Shown here: positions 6,260 to 14,453 of the stretch, piece by piece
How positions within the stretch are numbered: position 1 is the first letter of the stretch
Layout of the letters: every line of letters starts with the position of its first letter
DNA from: Candidatus Kerfeldbacteria bacterium RIFOXYC2_FULL_38_9
GTDB lineage: Bacteria > Patescibacteriota > Patescibacteriia > UBA9570 > XYC2-FULL-38-9
NCBI GenBank assembly: GCA_001818355.1
Contig: MHKJ01000053.1
Coordinates: 40,257 to 63,305 of the forward strand
Length of the DNA stretch: 23,049 bases
Reading direction: 5' to 3'
Translations under genes and position numbers: made by a program
Notes under the pieces: generated by a model
Told to the model about the DNA's origin: nothing
Database searches by the model: none
Seen by the model: only the letters and a program-made list of their open reading frames with translations

Positions 6260-7180
6260 TTAGGGACTGAGTTTTTCAATTTTGTCTATAGAAAATATCA
6301 CAAAATCGGTTAAACCAGAAGCTTGAGCAACCCATTTCGTTAAGACGGAAATTTTACGCGCAGATATTTTGCCGCGGCCGATGGCAGTAACGGAAGCCAC
6401 CGAAGGAATATTCACTACTTGTCCGGAAGCGCTGGGGCCGTCGTAAAATACAGTTTTAAACAAAGGAATACTGCAATCTAAAGGAGTAAAGCGCAAAATA
6501 TGATTTTTAGTGGTAGACAGCCAATTGGCCGTATGCATACAAGTATAATTTGGATCAGTTGAGGATATAGTGCAATCGTAAACCTCTTTTTGAATATCAT
6601 CAACAGAAACATCAGTACCCACGTTTAAAACTTGATAAGTCACTTCTATTTTCTGATCAAGACTGGAATCATGATTGGCGCAAGCGACCGGCGTCCAAAA
6701 TAATTCTACGGAACGCGCGCCCACTCCGCTTAAAATCTGATCCGGATCATACATATCAACTTGCGTACCGCGTCGATAAGGAACACTGAAAACCATATTT
6801 GCCACACTTCCCTTGGTTTCGTCAGCGCTTACCAAATAATTGGCGGCGCTGTGGGTTAAAACTCTGGGAACATTATTTTCGGTAGTAGCTTTAAGACGGT
6901 CAATGGCATCGTCTAGGGTTTCCGGCTGATTAACATCGTCCACTTCTTCCAACAAACCGCCTTGCTGACGACGCAGGGCTAATAAATCCAAACTGTCTTC
7001 AATGCCACTTTCAGCCGCATAATAGGCTTGTAAAGAATCAGGAAAAGAACGAGCTACGGCGATTTCTTTATAAATCAAAGAAGCTAAAACAAAACCAATA
7101 GTCATCATAATCATCAATAACAACAAAGCAAAAATCAACACTGCTCCTCTGGGTTTTGGCGCTTGAGACTTAGCGGGCAT
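6260..7180 (-). CDS. PilX-like minor pilin/pilus assembly protein
   Basis: This 306-residue protein has a short basic N-terminus (MPAKSQAPKPRG), one long hydrophobic helix (about residues 13-35) and then SLQAYYAAESGIEDSL. The AYYAAESGIE signature is typical of PilX-type minor pilins, which lack the classic glutamate at +5. The rest is a mostly beta ectodomain. Such proteins join the tip or priming complex of type IV pili. The start codon overlaps the end of the preceding prepilin gene by 11 bases, and ligA follows 7 bases later, so translation is coupled in one operon. The assignment to PilX rests on this motif and the neighbours; the ectodomain is not recognised. Confidence 0.8.
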   Translation of the reverse strand: MPAKSQAPKPRGAVLIFALLLLMIMMTIGFVLASLIYKEIAVARSFPDSLQAYYAAESGIEDSLDLLALRRQQGGLLEEVDDVNQPETLDDAIDRLKATTENNVPRVLTHSAANYLVSADETKGSVANMVFSVPYRRGTQVDMYDPDQILSGVGARSVELFWTPVACANHDSSLDQKIEVTYQVLNVGTDVSVDDIQKEVYDCTISSTDPNYTCMHTANWLSTTKNHILRFTPLDCSIPLFKTVFYDGPSASGQVVNIPSVASVTAIGRGKISARKISVLTKWVAQASGLTDFVIFSIDKIEKLSP

Positions 7181-7778
7181 AATAACGAGTGGTTAAGCCG
7201 GTTTGCATTAAAACAGATTCATTCTTACTTTTAGGCATTTTTAATTTAAGTTGAATGGTAACGTAAGGCGCCGTATCTGATAAGTATTGGCTATTCTGTT
7301 CTTCGTAAGGAGAGCGGCTGGGAAAAATAAGAAAATTACCCACGGTAAAGTACAGTTTTTGGGAATTTATTTGAGACCAATCTGAAGAAATGGTGGGATC
7401 AACCTGGTGATTACAAGTATCGTTAAAAGGTTTATTATCACATAAAAATAAATCAATCTGATTATTATGAGAATAAAACCAAAAAACCGTTTGCTGGCCG
7501 GCCTGATCACGCAGGGCTAAAAATTCTTTTTGCAAAAGCGGATCGCCATCATAAAACAAATAATCCAGGTGCGCGTTATGAACCCGATCGGAAATCATTA
7601 AAAATATATAGCGTGCCTGCGACTGCATATACAAATCTTCCCGCGCCGTTCTTTGACCGCGAAACAACATCAATAATAAAGTAGTGGCCGCCACCATCAC
7701 CACGCTGATAACTGCGGTGGCCACCAGCAATTCAATAATGGTAAACCCGGTCAATTCTTTTTTAATAACGCCAGTCAT
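7170..7778 (-). CDS. Type IV pilus minor prepilin (PilW/GspJ-like)
   Basis: A 202-residue prepilin. The leader MTGVIKKELTG is cut after Gly11 before FTIIELLVATAVIS, so the mature protein starts with Phe and has Glu at +5. One N-terminal membrane helix is followed by a region like that in GspJ/PilW proteins (TAREDLYMQSQARYIFLMISDRVHNA) and a beta domain. The leader would be removed by the PilD encoded at 9035-9817. The gene overlaps both neighbours (17 bases upstream, 11 downstream), which suggests strict translational coupling and fixed stoichiometry. The subtype is inferred from the order H-, V/I-, W/J-, X-like, the usual order of minor pilin operons. Confidence 0.85.
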   Translation of the reverse strand: MTGVIKKELTGFTIIELLVATAVISVVMVAATTLLLMLFRGQRTAREDLYMQSQARYIFLMISDRVHNAHLDYLFYDGDPLLQKEFLALRDQAGQQTVFWFYSHNNQIDLFLCDNKPFNDTCNHQVDPTISSDWSQINSQKLYFTVGNFLIFPSRSPYEEQNSQYLSDTAPYVTIQLKLKMPKSKNESVLMQTGLTTRYYAR

Positions 7779-8481
7779 ATAAGTACTCTTCTAGTTGATA
7801 ATTATTCATTTTACCCCTGCCGGCCCACTGTATTGACACCACCACATCAAGGCCTACTGGTTGATAAGTGGCTGTGGCTGTATTTAAATCCGTACAAACC
7901 TGAGTTTCGTTATCAATAATTTGTTCATCATGATCGTCAAGAGTATTGCGACAAATCGGATATAAATAAATTAGGCGACTATAAGTGGTTTGTTGAAAAT
8001 TATTTGGTATAAAATCCGTTTGGGTGGTTTGAAAATATTTTTCTGAGGTCTGATCGTACCAAATAGCAGAGCAAGCATAAGAACTGTTATTTTGCCCTAA
8101 GCACTGATCGTCAAAATCATTGGGAGTAAAATCTAAACTGTGGCTTAACGCAGGGTCGTTGGGGGTGTTGTTTAACACCGCCGAATAATCTGTGGCGTTA
8201 GCAGAGGAAAAAAGATTCTCGTTCCAAGCGGTAGTAGAATTGGTGTCAAACATTAACCAATTGGAATCGCGTAAAGCCCGAACGGCTTCCAGACCTTCTT
8301 GCGCAAAAAGCGCGGCTTGAAATTGCTCATTTATCTGTCTGCTGGTCATAACGGAAAGAGTGGCTAAAACCACTAAACTAACCAAACCGATAACCACAAT
8401 GGCGGTAGCGATCACCGCCTCCAATAAGGTGAATCCGGAAGAAGTGGAAAATTTTTTTAAGGGAAAATCGGCGGTTAACAT
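7762..8481 (-). CDS. Type IV pilus minor prepilin (PilV/GspI-like)
   Basis: A 239-residue prepilin with an N-terminal leader ending in SSG, cleaved after Gly16 before FTLLEAVIATAIVVIGL, with Glu at +5. The segment QFQAALFAQEGLEAVRALRDSNW just after the helix is characteristic of PilV-like prepilins, in which a helix with AxEGLEAVR continues from the membrane stem. The remainder is a 150-residue beta-rich ectodomain containing three Cys. It lies second in the minor pilin block, 11 bases after the GspH-like gene and overlapping the next gene by 17 bases. Confidence 0.85.
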   Translation of the reverse strand: MLTADFPLKKFSTSSGFTLLEAVIATAIVVIGLVSLVVLATLSVMTSRQINEQFQAALFAQEGLEAVRALRDSNWLMFDTNSTTAWNENLFSSANATDYSAVLNNTPNDPALSHSLDFTPNDFDDQCLGQNNSSYACSAIWYDQTSEKYFQTTQTDFIPNNFQQTTYSRLIYLYPICRNTLDDHDEQIIDNETQVCTDLNTATATYQPVGLDVVVSIQWAGRGKMNNYQLEEYLYDWRY

Positions 8482-8492
8482 ACGGAAAATTA

Positions 8493-9038
8493 TTAGTTAA
8501 TTTGTCCCGAAATAATATTCACCAGAACCGTAGCATTGGCATTGTCCTTTTCGTGGTGCAAAATTATCTCCAAATTATCATCTCTTTGGCCATTGGTATA
8601 CATTTTAGCATTTTCGTAAGTTACCAAAAAATCACAAGTGCCTGTTGCCGAAAGAGGCGTGCAAGTCTGAATTAAAACATTGCGTACTAATTCTCCTTTT
8701 TCTAAATCAACCGTTTCCAAAAGCACATCGCTACTATTTTTACTATATAAATTATCCGCGTCATAATCGGCATACAAATAATAATACTTTTCTCCGGGAA
8801 AAAACACCAAACCATAACCTAGCGGGACCGTGTTGGTAGTTGGCTCAATTTTGCCAGTTTGCGACCAGTTAATAATTTTACTCAAATCACTGGTAAGAAC
8901 CGCCTGGCCGTTGCTTAAATCAATGGGATTAGTGGTACCGGAAAAACGCATGACAACAATTGAGCTTAAAATACCAATAATGCCTACAATAATTAACAAC
9001 TCGTAAATGGTAAAACCGCGCGGATGTGTTTTTTTCAT
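8493..9038 (-). CDS. Type IV pilus minor prepilin (GspH/FimT-like)
   Basis: A 181-residue prepilin. The short basic leader MKKTHPRG is cut after Gly8, and the mature protein begins FTIYELLIIVGIIGIL with Glu at +5. The ectodomain is beta-rich and has a Cys pair (TCTPLSATGTC) that could form a disulfide loop. The start codon overlaps the pilD stop by 4 bases, and the next prepilin gene follows after 11 bases, so it heads the minor-pilin block expressed behind pilD. The GspH/FimT label comes from position and length and is less certain than the prepilin assignment. Confidence 0.85.
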   Translation of the reverse strand: MKKTHPRGFTIYELLIIVGIIGILSSIVVMRFSGTTNPIDLSNGQAVLTSDLSKIINWSQTGKIEPTTNTVPLGYGLVFFPGEKYYYLYADYDADNLYSKNSSDVLLETVDLEKGELVRNVLIQTCTPLSATGTCDFLVTYENAKMYTNGQRDDNLEIILHHEKDNANATVLVNIISGQIN

Positions 9039-9817
9039 AACAAAAATTTTAAATACCAGTCAATCAACTGGGTGCCGTAAAGCAGGCTAAAAAAAGTACT
9101 CAAAGTTAAAAAAGTACCAAAAGCCAAACGAGAATTAGCATGAGCTTTTTTTTGTATTAACAGTATTAAAGCAATCAGCGCGCCCAAAATATAGGCTAAC
9201 ATTAAAGCTAATAAAGTCCGCTCCCAACCTAAAAGTACGCCCATTAAAATGCCTAAACGAATATCGCCGCCGCCAATCCAACGACCGCGAGAAATTAAAT
9301 ATTGTGCTAAAAAAAATCCGCCGCCTAATAAGGCTCCTAAAATTAAATTTAAAAAACTAAGCTGAAACACAAAAATTGACCCCAAACCAGCCAAAATAAT
9401 AGCCGGCACCGTGACCACATCCAACACCAACTGGTGCTTTAAATCATACAAAAAAATAAATAGCAAAAAAGCCGAGATGATGGCGACAAAAATTGCTTGA
9501 TCAACTTGAACAAATACCAAAGCTGACCATAAAAATAAAACAGCGCTCCCCAGTTCCACCGCCGGATATTGCCAAGATATTTGCTGATGACAAGTGCGAC
9601 AGCGGCCTTTTAAAAACAAAAAAGAAAAAACAGGCACCAACTCTTGGGGTTTTAAAACGGTTTGACAGTGCGGGCAATGGCTTTTGGCTAAAGTCTTATT
9701 TTTATTTTTTAACAAACTTTCTCCTTGAAAAAGTCGATATTCGGCCGCATTTAAAAAACTGCCTATAACCAAACCAAATAAAACAAAAAAAGCTAAATAA
9801 ACAAAAGAAAATAACAT
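9035..9817 (-). CDS. pilD: Prepilin peptidase/N-methyltransferase PilD
   Basis: This membrane aspartyl protease removes prepilin leaders and usually methylates the new N-terminus. With the ATG at 9817 it has 260 residues. Helix 1 with VIGSFLNAAEYRL, a cytosolic zinc-binding loop with Cys48-x2-Cys51 and Cys73-x2-Cys76, and a C-terminal peptidase part with the catalytic Asp125 (LYDLKHQLVLD) and Asp185 (GGGDIRLG) are all present. The frame is open upstream to 9922, but that extension overlaps the end of the major pilin gene and a terminator and looks unlike a signal sequence. A consensus -10 box lies 6 bases before the ATG at 9817, which suggests a leaderless message and settles the start. Confidence 0.95.
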   Translation of the reverse strand: MLFSFVYLAFFVLFGLVIGSFLNAAEYRLFQGESLLKNKNKTLAKSHCPHCQTVLKPQELVPVFSFLFLKGRCRTCHQQISWQYPAVELGSAVLFLWSALVFVQVDQAIFVAIISAFLLFIFLYDLKHQLVLDVVTVPAIILAGLGSIFVFQLSFLNLILGALLGGGFFLAQYLISRGRWIGGGDIRLGILMGVLLGWERTLLALMLAYILGALIALILLIQKKAHANSRLAFGTFLTLSTFFSLLYGTQLIDWYLKFLL

Positions 9818-9823
9818 ATTCTT

Positions 9824-9852
9824 ATTATACCTGCTCCTAGCCATGTGCACAA
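9824..9852 (-). promoter_or_regulatory. Promoter of pilD and the minor-pilin block
   Basis: TTGTGC (9852-9847), a 17-base spacer and TATAAT (9829-9824) on the - strand. Only 6 bases separate the -10 from the pilD ATG, so transcription should start on or next to the A of the ATG. Confidence 0.75.
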
Positions 9853-9883
9853 ACAAAAAATCCCCGCTGGTAGCGAGGATTTT
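9851..9883 (-). terminator. Terminator between the major pilin gene and pilD
   Basis: On the - strand AAAATCCtCGC and GCGgGGATTTT pair with one mismatch around the loop TACCA, followed by TTTTTTGTTT. It starts 20 bases after the pilin stop. It separates the abundant pilin message from pilD, which has its own promoter immediately after. Confidence 0.85.
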
Positions 9884-9902
9884 GAAAACCCAACAAGCAC
9901 AA

Positions 9903-10451
9903 TTATTGAGCGGCCGTACCACCTAAACAATACATACCATCAGTATTGGCTGTGGCAACTCCACAATCAATAGTGGCATCAGTGGGATCAAAGGCACTAT
10001 CAGAAGAAACCGACATCCAACCCGCACCACCTAAAGCGGCGCCATCAAGGTCTTGAGATAATACTTGATGTTCTTTATCTTCCAAAACCGTTCTAATATA
10101 ATATTGATCGGCAGTGGCGTTCACAATATAAGTATAAACTTCTTTGTCCGGTTGAGGCGGGGTGGACAAACTGCTAATATAAGAGGCCATGGTCTCTGCC
10201 ATTTCCGGCCAAGTATTAACCTCTACCTCTTGTGTTGCCGCGTCTTCTACCACCAATATTGGGTATTCAGCTTCTTCATTGTAATAAAGCTCTAAAGCCG
10301 TTTGAAACGACTTCATATCTGCTACGCGCTTGGTGTCTCTCGCGCGTTTCTGAGCGGCGGTTAACGAAACAAGAGCTAATGCCGCTAAGAGTCCGATGAT
10401 TGCGATAACAATCAACAACTCAATCAGCGTAAAACCTTTTTGTTTTCTCAT
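9903..10451 (-). CDS. pilA: Major type IV pilin (type II secretion G-like prepilin)
   Basis: A 182-residue prepilin with the leader MRKQKG cut after Gly6, giving a mature protein that begins FTLIELLIVIAIIGLLAALA, a nearly ideal pilin helix with Glu at +5. The continuing helix (QKRARDTKRVADMKSFQTALELYYNEE) has the DxxRxxD-type pattern of GspG-like pseudopilins and gram-positive pilins. The C-terminal part has two Cys (DCGVATANTDGMYC) that may form the usual disulfide loop. It has its own strong promoter and terminator, as expected for the most abundant subunit. The only Shine-Dalgarno-like sequence (AGAGGAGG) lies 33 bases before the ATG, too far for normal use. Calling it the major pilin is inferred from expression signals. 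Confidence 0.92.
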   Translation of the reverse strand: MRKQKGFTLIELLIVIAIIGLLAALALVSLTAAQKRARDTKRVADMKSFQTALELYYNEEAEYPILVVEDAATQEVEVNTWPEMAETMASYISSLSTPPQPDKEVYTYIVNATADQYYIRTVLEDKEHQVLSQDLDGAALGGAGWMSVSSDSAFDPTDATIDCGVATANTDGMYCLGGTAAQ

Positions 10452-10484
10452 GGTTGTCTTTTATGATTTATTAAATAAAATTTT

Positions 10485-10492
10485 CCTCCTCT
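10485..10492 (-). promoter_or_regulatory. Displaced Shine-Dalgarno-like sequence in the pilA leader
   Basis: AGAGGAGG on the - strand is 33 bases before the pilA ATG, with no in-frame start nearby. The leader also has ATAAAAGACA twice, once just after the -10 and once just before the ATG, which might allow leader folding or protein binding. Confidence 0.4.
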
Positions 10493-10505
10493 AATGTCTT
10501 TTATA

Positions 10506-10534
10506 AGTATAGCATATTTTAAAGTACTAGACAA
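10506..10534 (-). promoter_or_regulatory. Promoter of the major pilin gene
   Basis: TTGTCT (10534-10529), a 17-base spacer and TATACT (10511-10506) on the - strand. It lies in the 110-base gap after pilC and gives a leader of about 50 bases. Confidence 0.8.
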
Positions 10535-10561
10535 GAGATAATTTCACTTTTCCCCTTTTTC

Positions 10562-11767
10562 TTAAAACTGTGAAGTGATGGAATAGATCGGCATCAAAAC
10601 TCCGGACACTAAAATTAAAGCGGCCGCGCCCAGTAAAATAATAATCAAAGGCTCAATCAAACTGGTTAAAGCCTCGGTTAAAGCTGTTACTTCATCAGCG
10701 TAAAAATCAGAAATTTTCTTTAAAATTTGATCCAAACGGCCGGTTTCTTCGCCAATGTCCATCATTTGCGCCACCATCGGAGGAATGGGCTTGTATTTTA
10801 ACAAAGCGCTGGATAAAGGCTTGCCGGCTTCCACTTGATCATGCGCGTCCATTAAAATTTTGCGATAAACATTATTGCCCACCAAGTCCGCCACAATAGC
10901 CACTGAACGATTGATAGGAACGCCCGAAGCCAACAGGTTAGATAAACTTCTGGCTATTCTGGTTAAGTAGATTTTTTTAAAAATATTGCCAAAAACCGGA
11001 AGATGCAACTTCAGAGTATCAAAAATATTTTTCATAAAAGCAACGCGTTTGCCAAAACTTAAAACAAAACCAAAAATAACCGCTCCTATCAAAATTAACC
11101 ACCAATAATTGTGAAAAATACTGCTGGTAGTCACTAATATTTTGGTGGGCAAAGGCAGTTCTGCGCCGGTTGTAACAACCACATCAAGTAATTTTGGGAT
11201 AACGTAAATCATCATAAAAATAAACATGCCCACTAAAACCACCACAATAAAAGCCGGATAAATCATGGAGCTGATAATTTTGGAAAGCAGTTGATAATCT
11301 TTTTCTTTTTGATCAGCTAAATAAGTGAGCACTTCGTCTAAGCGGCCGGTGGTTTCTCCGGAACGGATCATATAAACAAAAAAATCGTCAAATATTCTAT
11401 GGTGATGATGCAGTGCCGCGGATAAACGCGCGCCGCCGTCCACACTGTCCGCTACATCGGCAATAACCGCGCTCAATCCTTTAGATTCGGTTTGCTGGGC
11501 TAAAATACGCAAAGCTCTGACAATCGGCACGGTGGCAGAAACCAAAACCGCCAATTGGCGCGAGAAAACCACCAGATCTTTGGTTTTAACTCGATGAAAA
11601 AAATGAGATAATTGTTCCCCCACTCCTTGATCCACTTCTTGTACAGACAAGGGCAGTAAATTTTTTTCTCGCAAAATATCTCGTACCACTTTTTCCGAAA
11701 TCACCTCCATTTGCGCGGTCAGCAAATGACCGGATTGATCGCGAGCTTTATAAAGAAAACGAGGCAT
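10562..11767 (-). CDS. pilC: Type IV pilus inner-membrane platform protein PilC
   Basis: This 401-residue GspF-family protein sits in the cytoplasmic membrane, contacts PilB and couples its rotation to pilin insertion. The N-terminal MPRFLYKARDQSGHLLTAQMEV is typical. Two homologous GspF domains are visible: the first around residues 68-190 (FSRQLAVLVSATVPIVRAL ... GRLDEVLTYLAD) and the second around 265-395 (ARSLSNLLASGVPINRSV ... TGRLDQILKKISDFY). Membrane helices are predicted at about 169-191, 221-238 and 372-397. It follows pilB after 22 bases in the pilM-to-pilC operon and is the last gene before the pilin promoter. Confidence 0.96.
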   Translation of the reverse strand: MPRFLYKARDQSGHLLTAQMEVISEKVVRDILREKNLLPLSVQEVDQGVGEQLSHFFHRVKTKDLVVFSRQLAVLVSATVPIVRALRILAQQTESKGLSAVIADVADSVDGGARLSAALHHHHRIFDDFFVYMIRSGETTGRLDEVLTYLADQKEKDYQLLSKIISSMIYPAFIVVVLVGMFIFMMIYVIPKLLDVVVTTGAELPLPTKILVTTSSIFHNYWWLILIGAVIFGFVLSFGKRVAFMKNIFDTLKLHLPVFGNIFKKIYLTRIARSLSNLLASGVPINRSVAIVADLVGNNVYRKILMDAHDQVEAGKPLSSALLKYKPIPPMVAQMMDIGEETGRLDQILKKISDFYADEVTALTEALTSLIEPLIIILLGAAALILVSGVLMPIYSITSQF

Positions 11768-11789
11768 ACAAATTAAATTTATAAATTAT

Positions 11790-13550
11790 TTATTCTCTGG
11801 CTACACTCAAGGCTTCTTCCACAGTGGTATATCCCCTGAGCGCTTTAATAATAGCATCTTGTTTTAAAGAAATCATGCCTTGGGAAAGCATCTCTTGGGC
11901 CATCACGGACATATTGCTGGCTTTACCGCTTCCGATAATTTCTCCCAAATTTTCGGTAACCTCTATGACCTCCGCGACTGCCACCCGACCCTTGTAACCG
12001 CTGTCTTCACAATGGGGACAGCCCGCGCCTTGATAAACGGTAAAAGGCTGATTATTGGTTAAGCCGGCGGCAATGTCTGTTGGTAAGTAAGTTTTGGGAA
12101 TTTCCGCCAAAATTTGCCGTACTTCTTGCTCTACTGTCGATGACAAACTAATTGGCTTGCGACATTCTGTGCAAATTCGCCTGGCTAAACGCTGGGCAAT
12201 TACCAAATTAAGAGACGAAGCTATTAAAAAAGGCTCTATTTCCATATCAATCAAGCGCGGTATGGCGCCAATGGCATTATTGGTATGCAAAGTGCTAAGT
12301 AACATATGACCGGTTAAAGCGGCGTGAATGCCCAGTTCGGCAGTTTCGTTATCGCGAATTTCGCCAACCATAATAATATCCGGATCTTGGCGCAAAACCG
12401 CCCGCAAACCACGCACAAAAGTGAGTCCTATTTCCGGTCTAATTTGGGTTTGGGCAATGCCTGACATATTATATTCTACCGGATCTTCCAGCGTAATGAT
12501 ATTCTGTTTTTCGCTGTTTAACACTTTTAACATGGAATACAAAGTGGTGGATTTGCCAGAACCGGTGGGGCCGGTAATTAAAATCATACCGTGCGGCCGC
12601 TTTAAATTTCTATGAATTATTTCTAAATTATGATCGGCATAACCCAGGTCTTCCAACTTTTGAATGCCGCTTTCCGTATCCAAAATACGAATTACCACTT
12701 TTTCTTTACCCACCAAAGGCATAGTGGAAACCCTGAAATCCACATCATGATCATCAATGTGCATGCGAAAACGTCCATCTTGCGGTAAACGAGTTTCATC
12801 CAATTTTAAATTAGATAAAACTTTAATGCGCGCCACCAAAGCATTGTGCACTCCTTTTGGCAGTTGTAAAGAAGTATGCAAAACACCGTCCAGCCGATAA
12901 CGCACACGCGTACCTTGCTCATCCGGTTCAATATGCACATCAGAAGCCGCGCCTTCTACCGCGTGACGCAAAATAACCGATACGGTTTTGGAAATAGGAG
13001 CGTTTTTGGTGTTGCGAGTCGGGTCATTTTCGGGTTTTTCCGTATCAACCAGCATTTCTTCATCACTCTCGGACTGCTGTTCCAAAGCATGAGCGACCTC
13101 TGTTTTGACATTATCGTATTGTTTTAAAACAAATAATAAACTGTCTTCGGAAATTAAATAATAAATAAAACGGATTTTATAGCTGTGGGCGATAAAATCC
13201 AAGGCCTCAATAGCCGCATAATTATGCGGATCAATCAAACCTATGGAAACATCATTGCCCTGACGCGCCCAAGGCACCACTTGATAATTTTCCGCAACGC
13301 TACGGGTGATGATGTTTAAAATATCAGCCGGAAATTCTTTTTCTCTTAAATCCGCATAAGGAAAACCTAAAACCTGCGCCTTGGCTTTGGCCACCGTTTC
13401 AGCGGGCACTATTTTGTTTGCGGTTAAATATTTTAAAACGTCTGTCTGATTTTGAGCGGCAGTGGTTTTTAAAGTTGTCCACTGCTGATCATTTAAAAAA
13501 CCATGAGTGTAAAGCAGTTGGACGACGCTGATTGTATCTTCAGTTCTCAT
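11790..13550 (-). CDS. pilB: Type IV pilus extension ATPase PilB
   Basis: A hexameric GspE-family ATPase that powers pilus assembly. The 586 residues show an MshEN/GspE N-domain (about 1-150, ending with LKQYDNV), a second N-domain (SKTVSVILRHAVEGAASDVHIEP), Walker A GPTGSGKST at 327-335, an Asp box (IITLEDPVEY), Walker B (DPDIIMVGEIRD, 389-400), a His box (LLSTLHTNNA) and a zinc site formed by Cys460-x2-Cys463 and Cys511-x2-Cys514. The zinc site marks it as an assembly ATPase and not a PilT retraction motor. It lies between the FN3 protein and pilC in an operon. The acidic linker (about 157-180) is more variable. No pilT is in the window. Confidence 0.97.
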   Translation of the reverse strand: MRTEDTISVVQLLYTHGFLNDQQWTTLKTTAAQNQTDVLKYLTANKIVPAETVAKAKAQVLGFPYADLREKEFPADILNIITRSVAENYQVVPWARQGNDVSIGLIDPHNYAAIEALDFIAHSYKIRFIYYLISEDSLLFVLKQYDNVKTEVAHALEQQSESDEEMLVDTEKPENDPTRNTKNAPISKTVSVILRHAVEGAASDVHIEPDEQGTRVRYRLDGVLHTSLQLPKGVHNALVARIKVLSNLKLDETRLPQDGRFRMHIDDHDVDFRVSTMPLVGKEKVVIRILDTESGIQKLEDLGYADHNLEIIHRNLKRPHGMILITGPTGSGKSTTLYSMLKVLNSEKQNIITLEDPVEYNMSGIAQTQIRPEIGLTFVRGLRAVLRQDPDIIMVGEIRDNETAELGIHAALTGHMLLSTLHTNNAIGAIPRLIDMEIEPFLIASSLNLVIAQRLARRICTECRKPISLSSTVEQEVRQILAEIPKTYLPTDIAAGLTNNQPFTVYQGAGCPHCEDSGYKGRVAVAEVIEVTENLGEIIGSGKASNMSVMAQEMLSQGMISLKQDAIIKALRGYTTVEEALSVARE

Positions 13551-13568
13551 CTTAAATTACTTAAAAAC

Positions 13569-14453
13569 TTAATCTTGCGGTAAAAAAGGTTCGGGATTGC
13601 CCGGAGTAGGCAGGCTCATATCCAACGTACTCGCGTTACCGGCTTGATCATAAGACACCACCGTATAATAATAAGTAACGTTGGGTAAAGCGGTTTTATC
13701 CAAATATTTCGCTTCGGCTTTAGCTGATATTTTGGTCAGCGTTTCTCCTTGTTGGCCAAATTTTTCCGAGCGATAAATAATAACAAAATCCAAATCTTGA
13801 TCTGTAGGCATTTCCCAAGAAATTTGTATTTGCTTTCCGGCCGGGTCATCTACGGTACTGACTATCACGTTTGCTGGCGGCAAAGGCGGCACATCATCTA
13901 TGGGAATTACTTCAGCGGTGGGGACGGTTTTGGCTGACACGGTTTTGGTTTCGGAATTTATAGTCAACTCGTTAATGGCCGTGGCTTGATAACGATAAGT
14001 TTCCCCATCTTTAACCGTAGTATCCAAAAAATAATTATCCGTAATTTTTTGAGCAATCAGTTCCGGCGCGGAAAAATTGTCAGCGCTTTCCAGGTGTTGC
14101 CGATAAATATTTACGGCTAACGCTCCTTCGGGTTTTTGCCAGAATAAAGCCACTTCTTGACCAATATGCGTATTTTCGGCAGTAAAATTTTCCACCGGCG
14201 GCGGGATATTTTCATCTAACAATAACGCGGAGGTCTGAGTGGGTTGAGGACGCAAATACGGCGCGGAAAAATGATAAAGTTGTTTTTGATGCAAAACATC
14301 AGCCGGAAAAGTAATGTTCATCGGCACAAAATCAGCCGAATAAGCCACGCCCAGTAATTGTTTGGAAATATCAAAAGCTTGAGTATAAAGTAAAACTCCG
14401 GCCAAGACGGCAGTTAGGGTTAATAAAATTGTTTCTTTTTTATTTTTCATCAT
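13569..14453 (-). CDS. Membrane-anchored protein with two fibronectin type III domains, in the pilus operon
   Basis: From the ATG at 14453 the protein has 294 residues (a second ATG follows directly). It has one N-terminal membrane anchor (about residues 7-25), a linker of about 60 residues, and two FN3 domains. FN3-1 covers roughly PPPVENFTAEN to SETKTVSAKTVPT, and FN3-2 PPLPPANVIVSTVDD to DQAGNASTLDMSLP. Both show the Trp/Tyr core pattern (ALFWQKPEG ... YRYQATAINE; ISWEMPTDQD ... YYYTVVSYDQAG). A longer frame to 14513 would overlap pilO by 74 bases and is rejected. The gene overlaps the pilO stop by 14 bases and lies where pilP would be in Proteobacteria, so it may be an outward-facing scaffold of the PilMNO complex. 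That role is inferred from position only. Confidence 0.85.
   Translation of the reverse strand: MMKNKKETILLTLTAVLAGVLLYTQAFDISKQLLGVAYSADFVPMNITFPADVLHQKQLYHFSAPYLRPQPTQTSALLLDENIPPPVENFTAENTHIGQEVALFWQKPEGALAVNIYRQHLESADNFSAPELIAQKITDNYFLDTTVKDGETYRYQATAINELTINSETKTVSAKTVPTAEVIPIDDVPPLPPANVIVSTVDDPAGKQIQISWEMPTDQDLDFVIIYRSEKFGQQGETLTKISAKAEAKYLDKTALPNVTYYYTVVSYDQAGNASTLDMSLPTPGNPEPFLPQD

Noticed and set aside
9035..9922. Longer PilD with a 35-residue N-terminal extension.
   Set aside because: The extension overlaps the pilA end and a terminator, and a -10 box lies 6 bases before the inner ATG.
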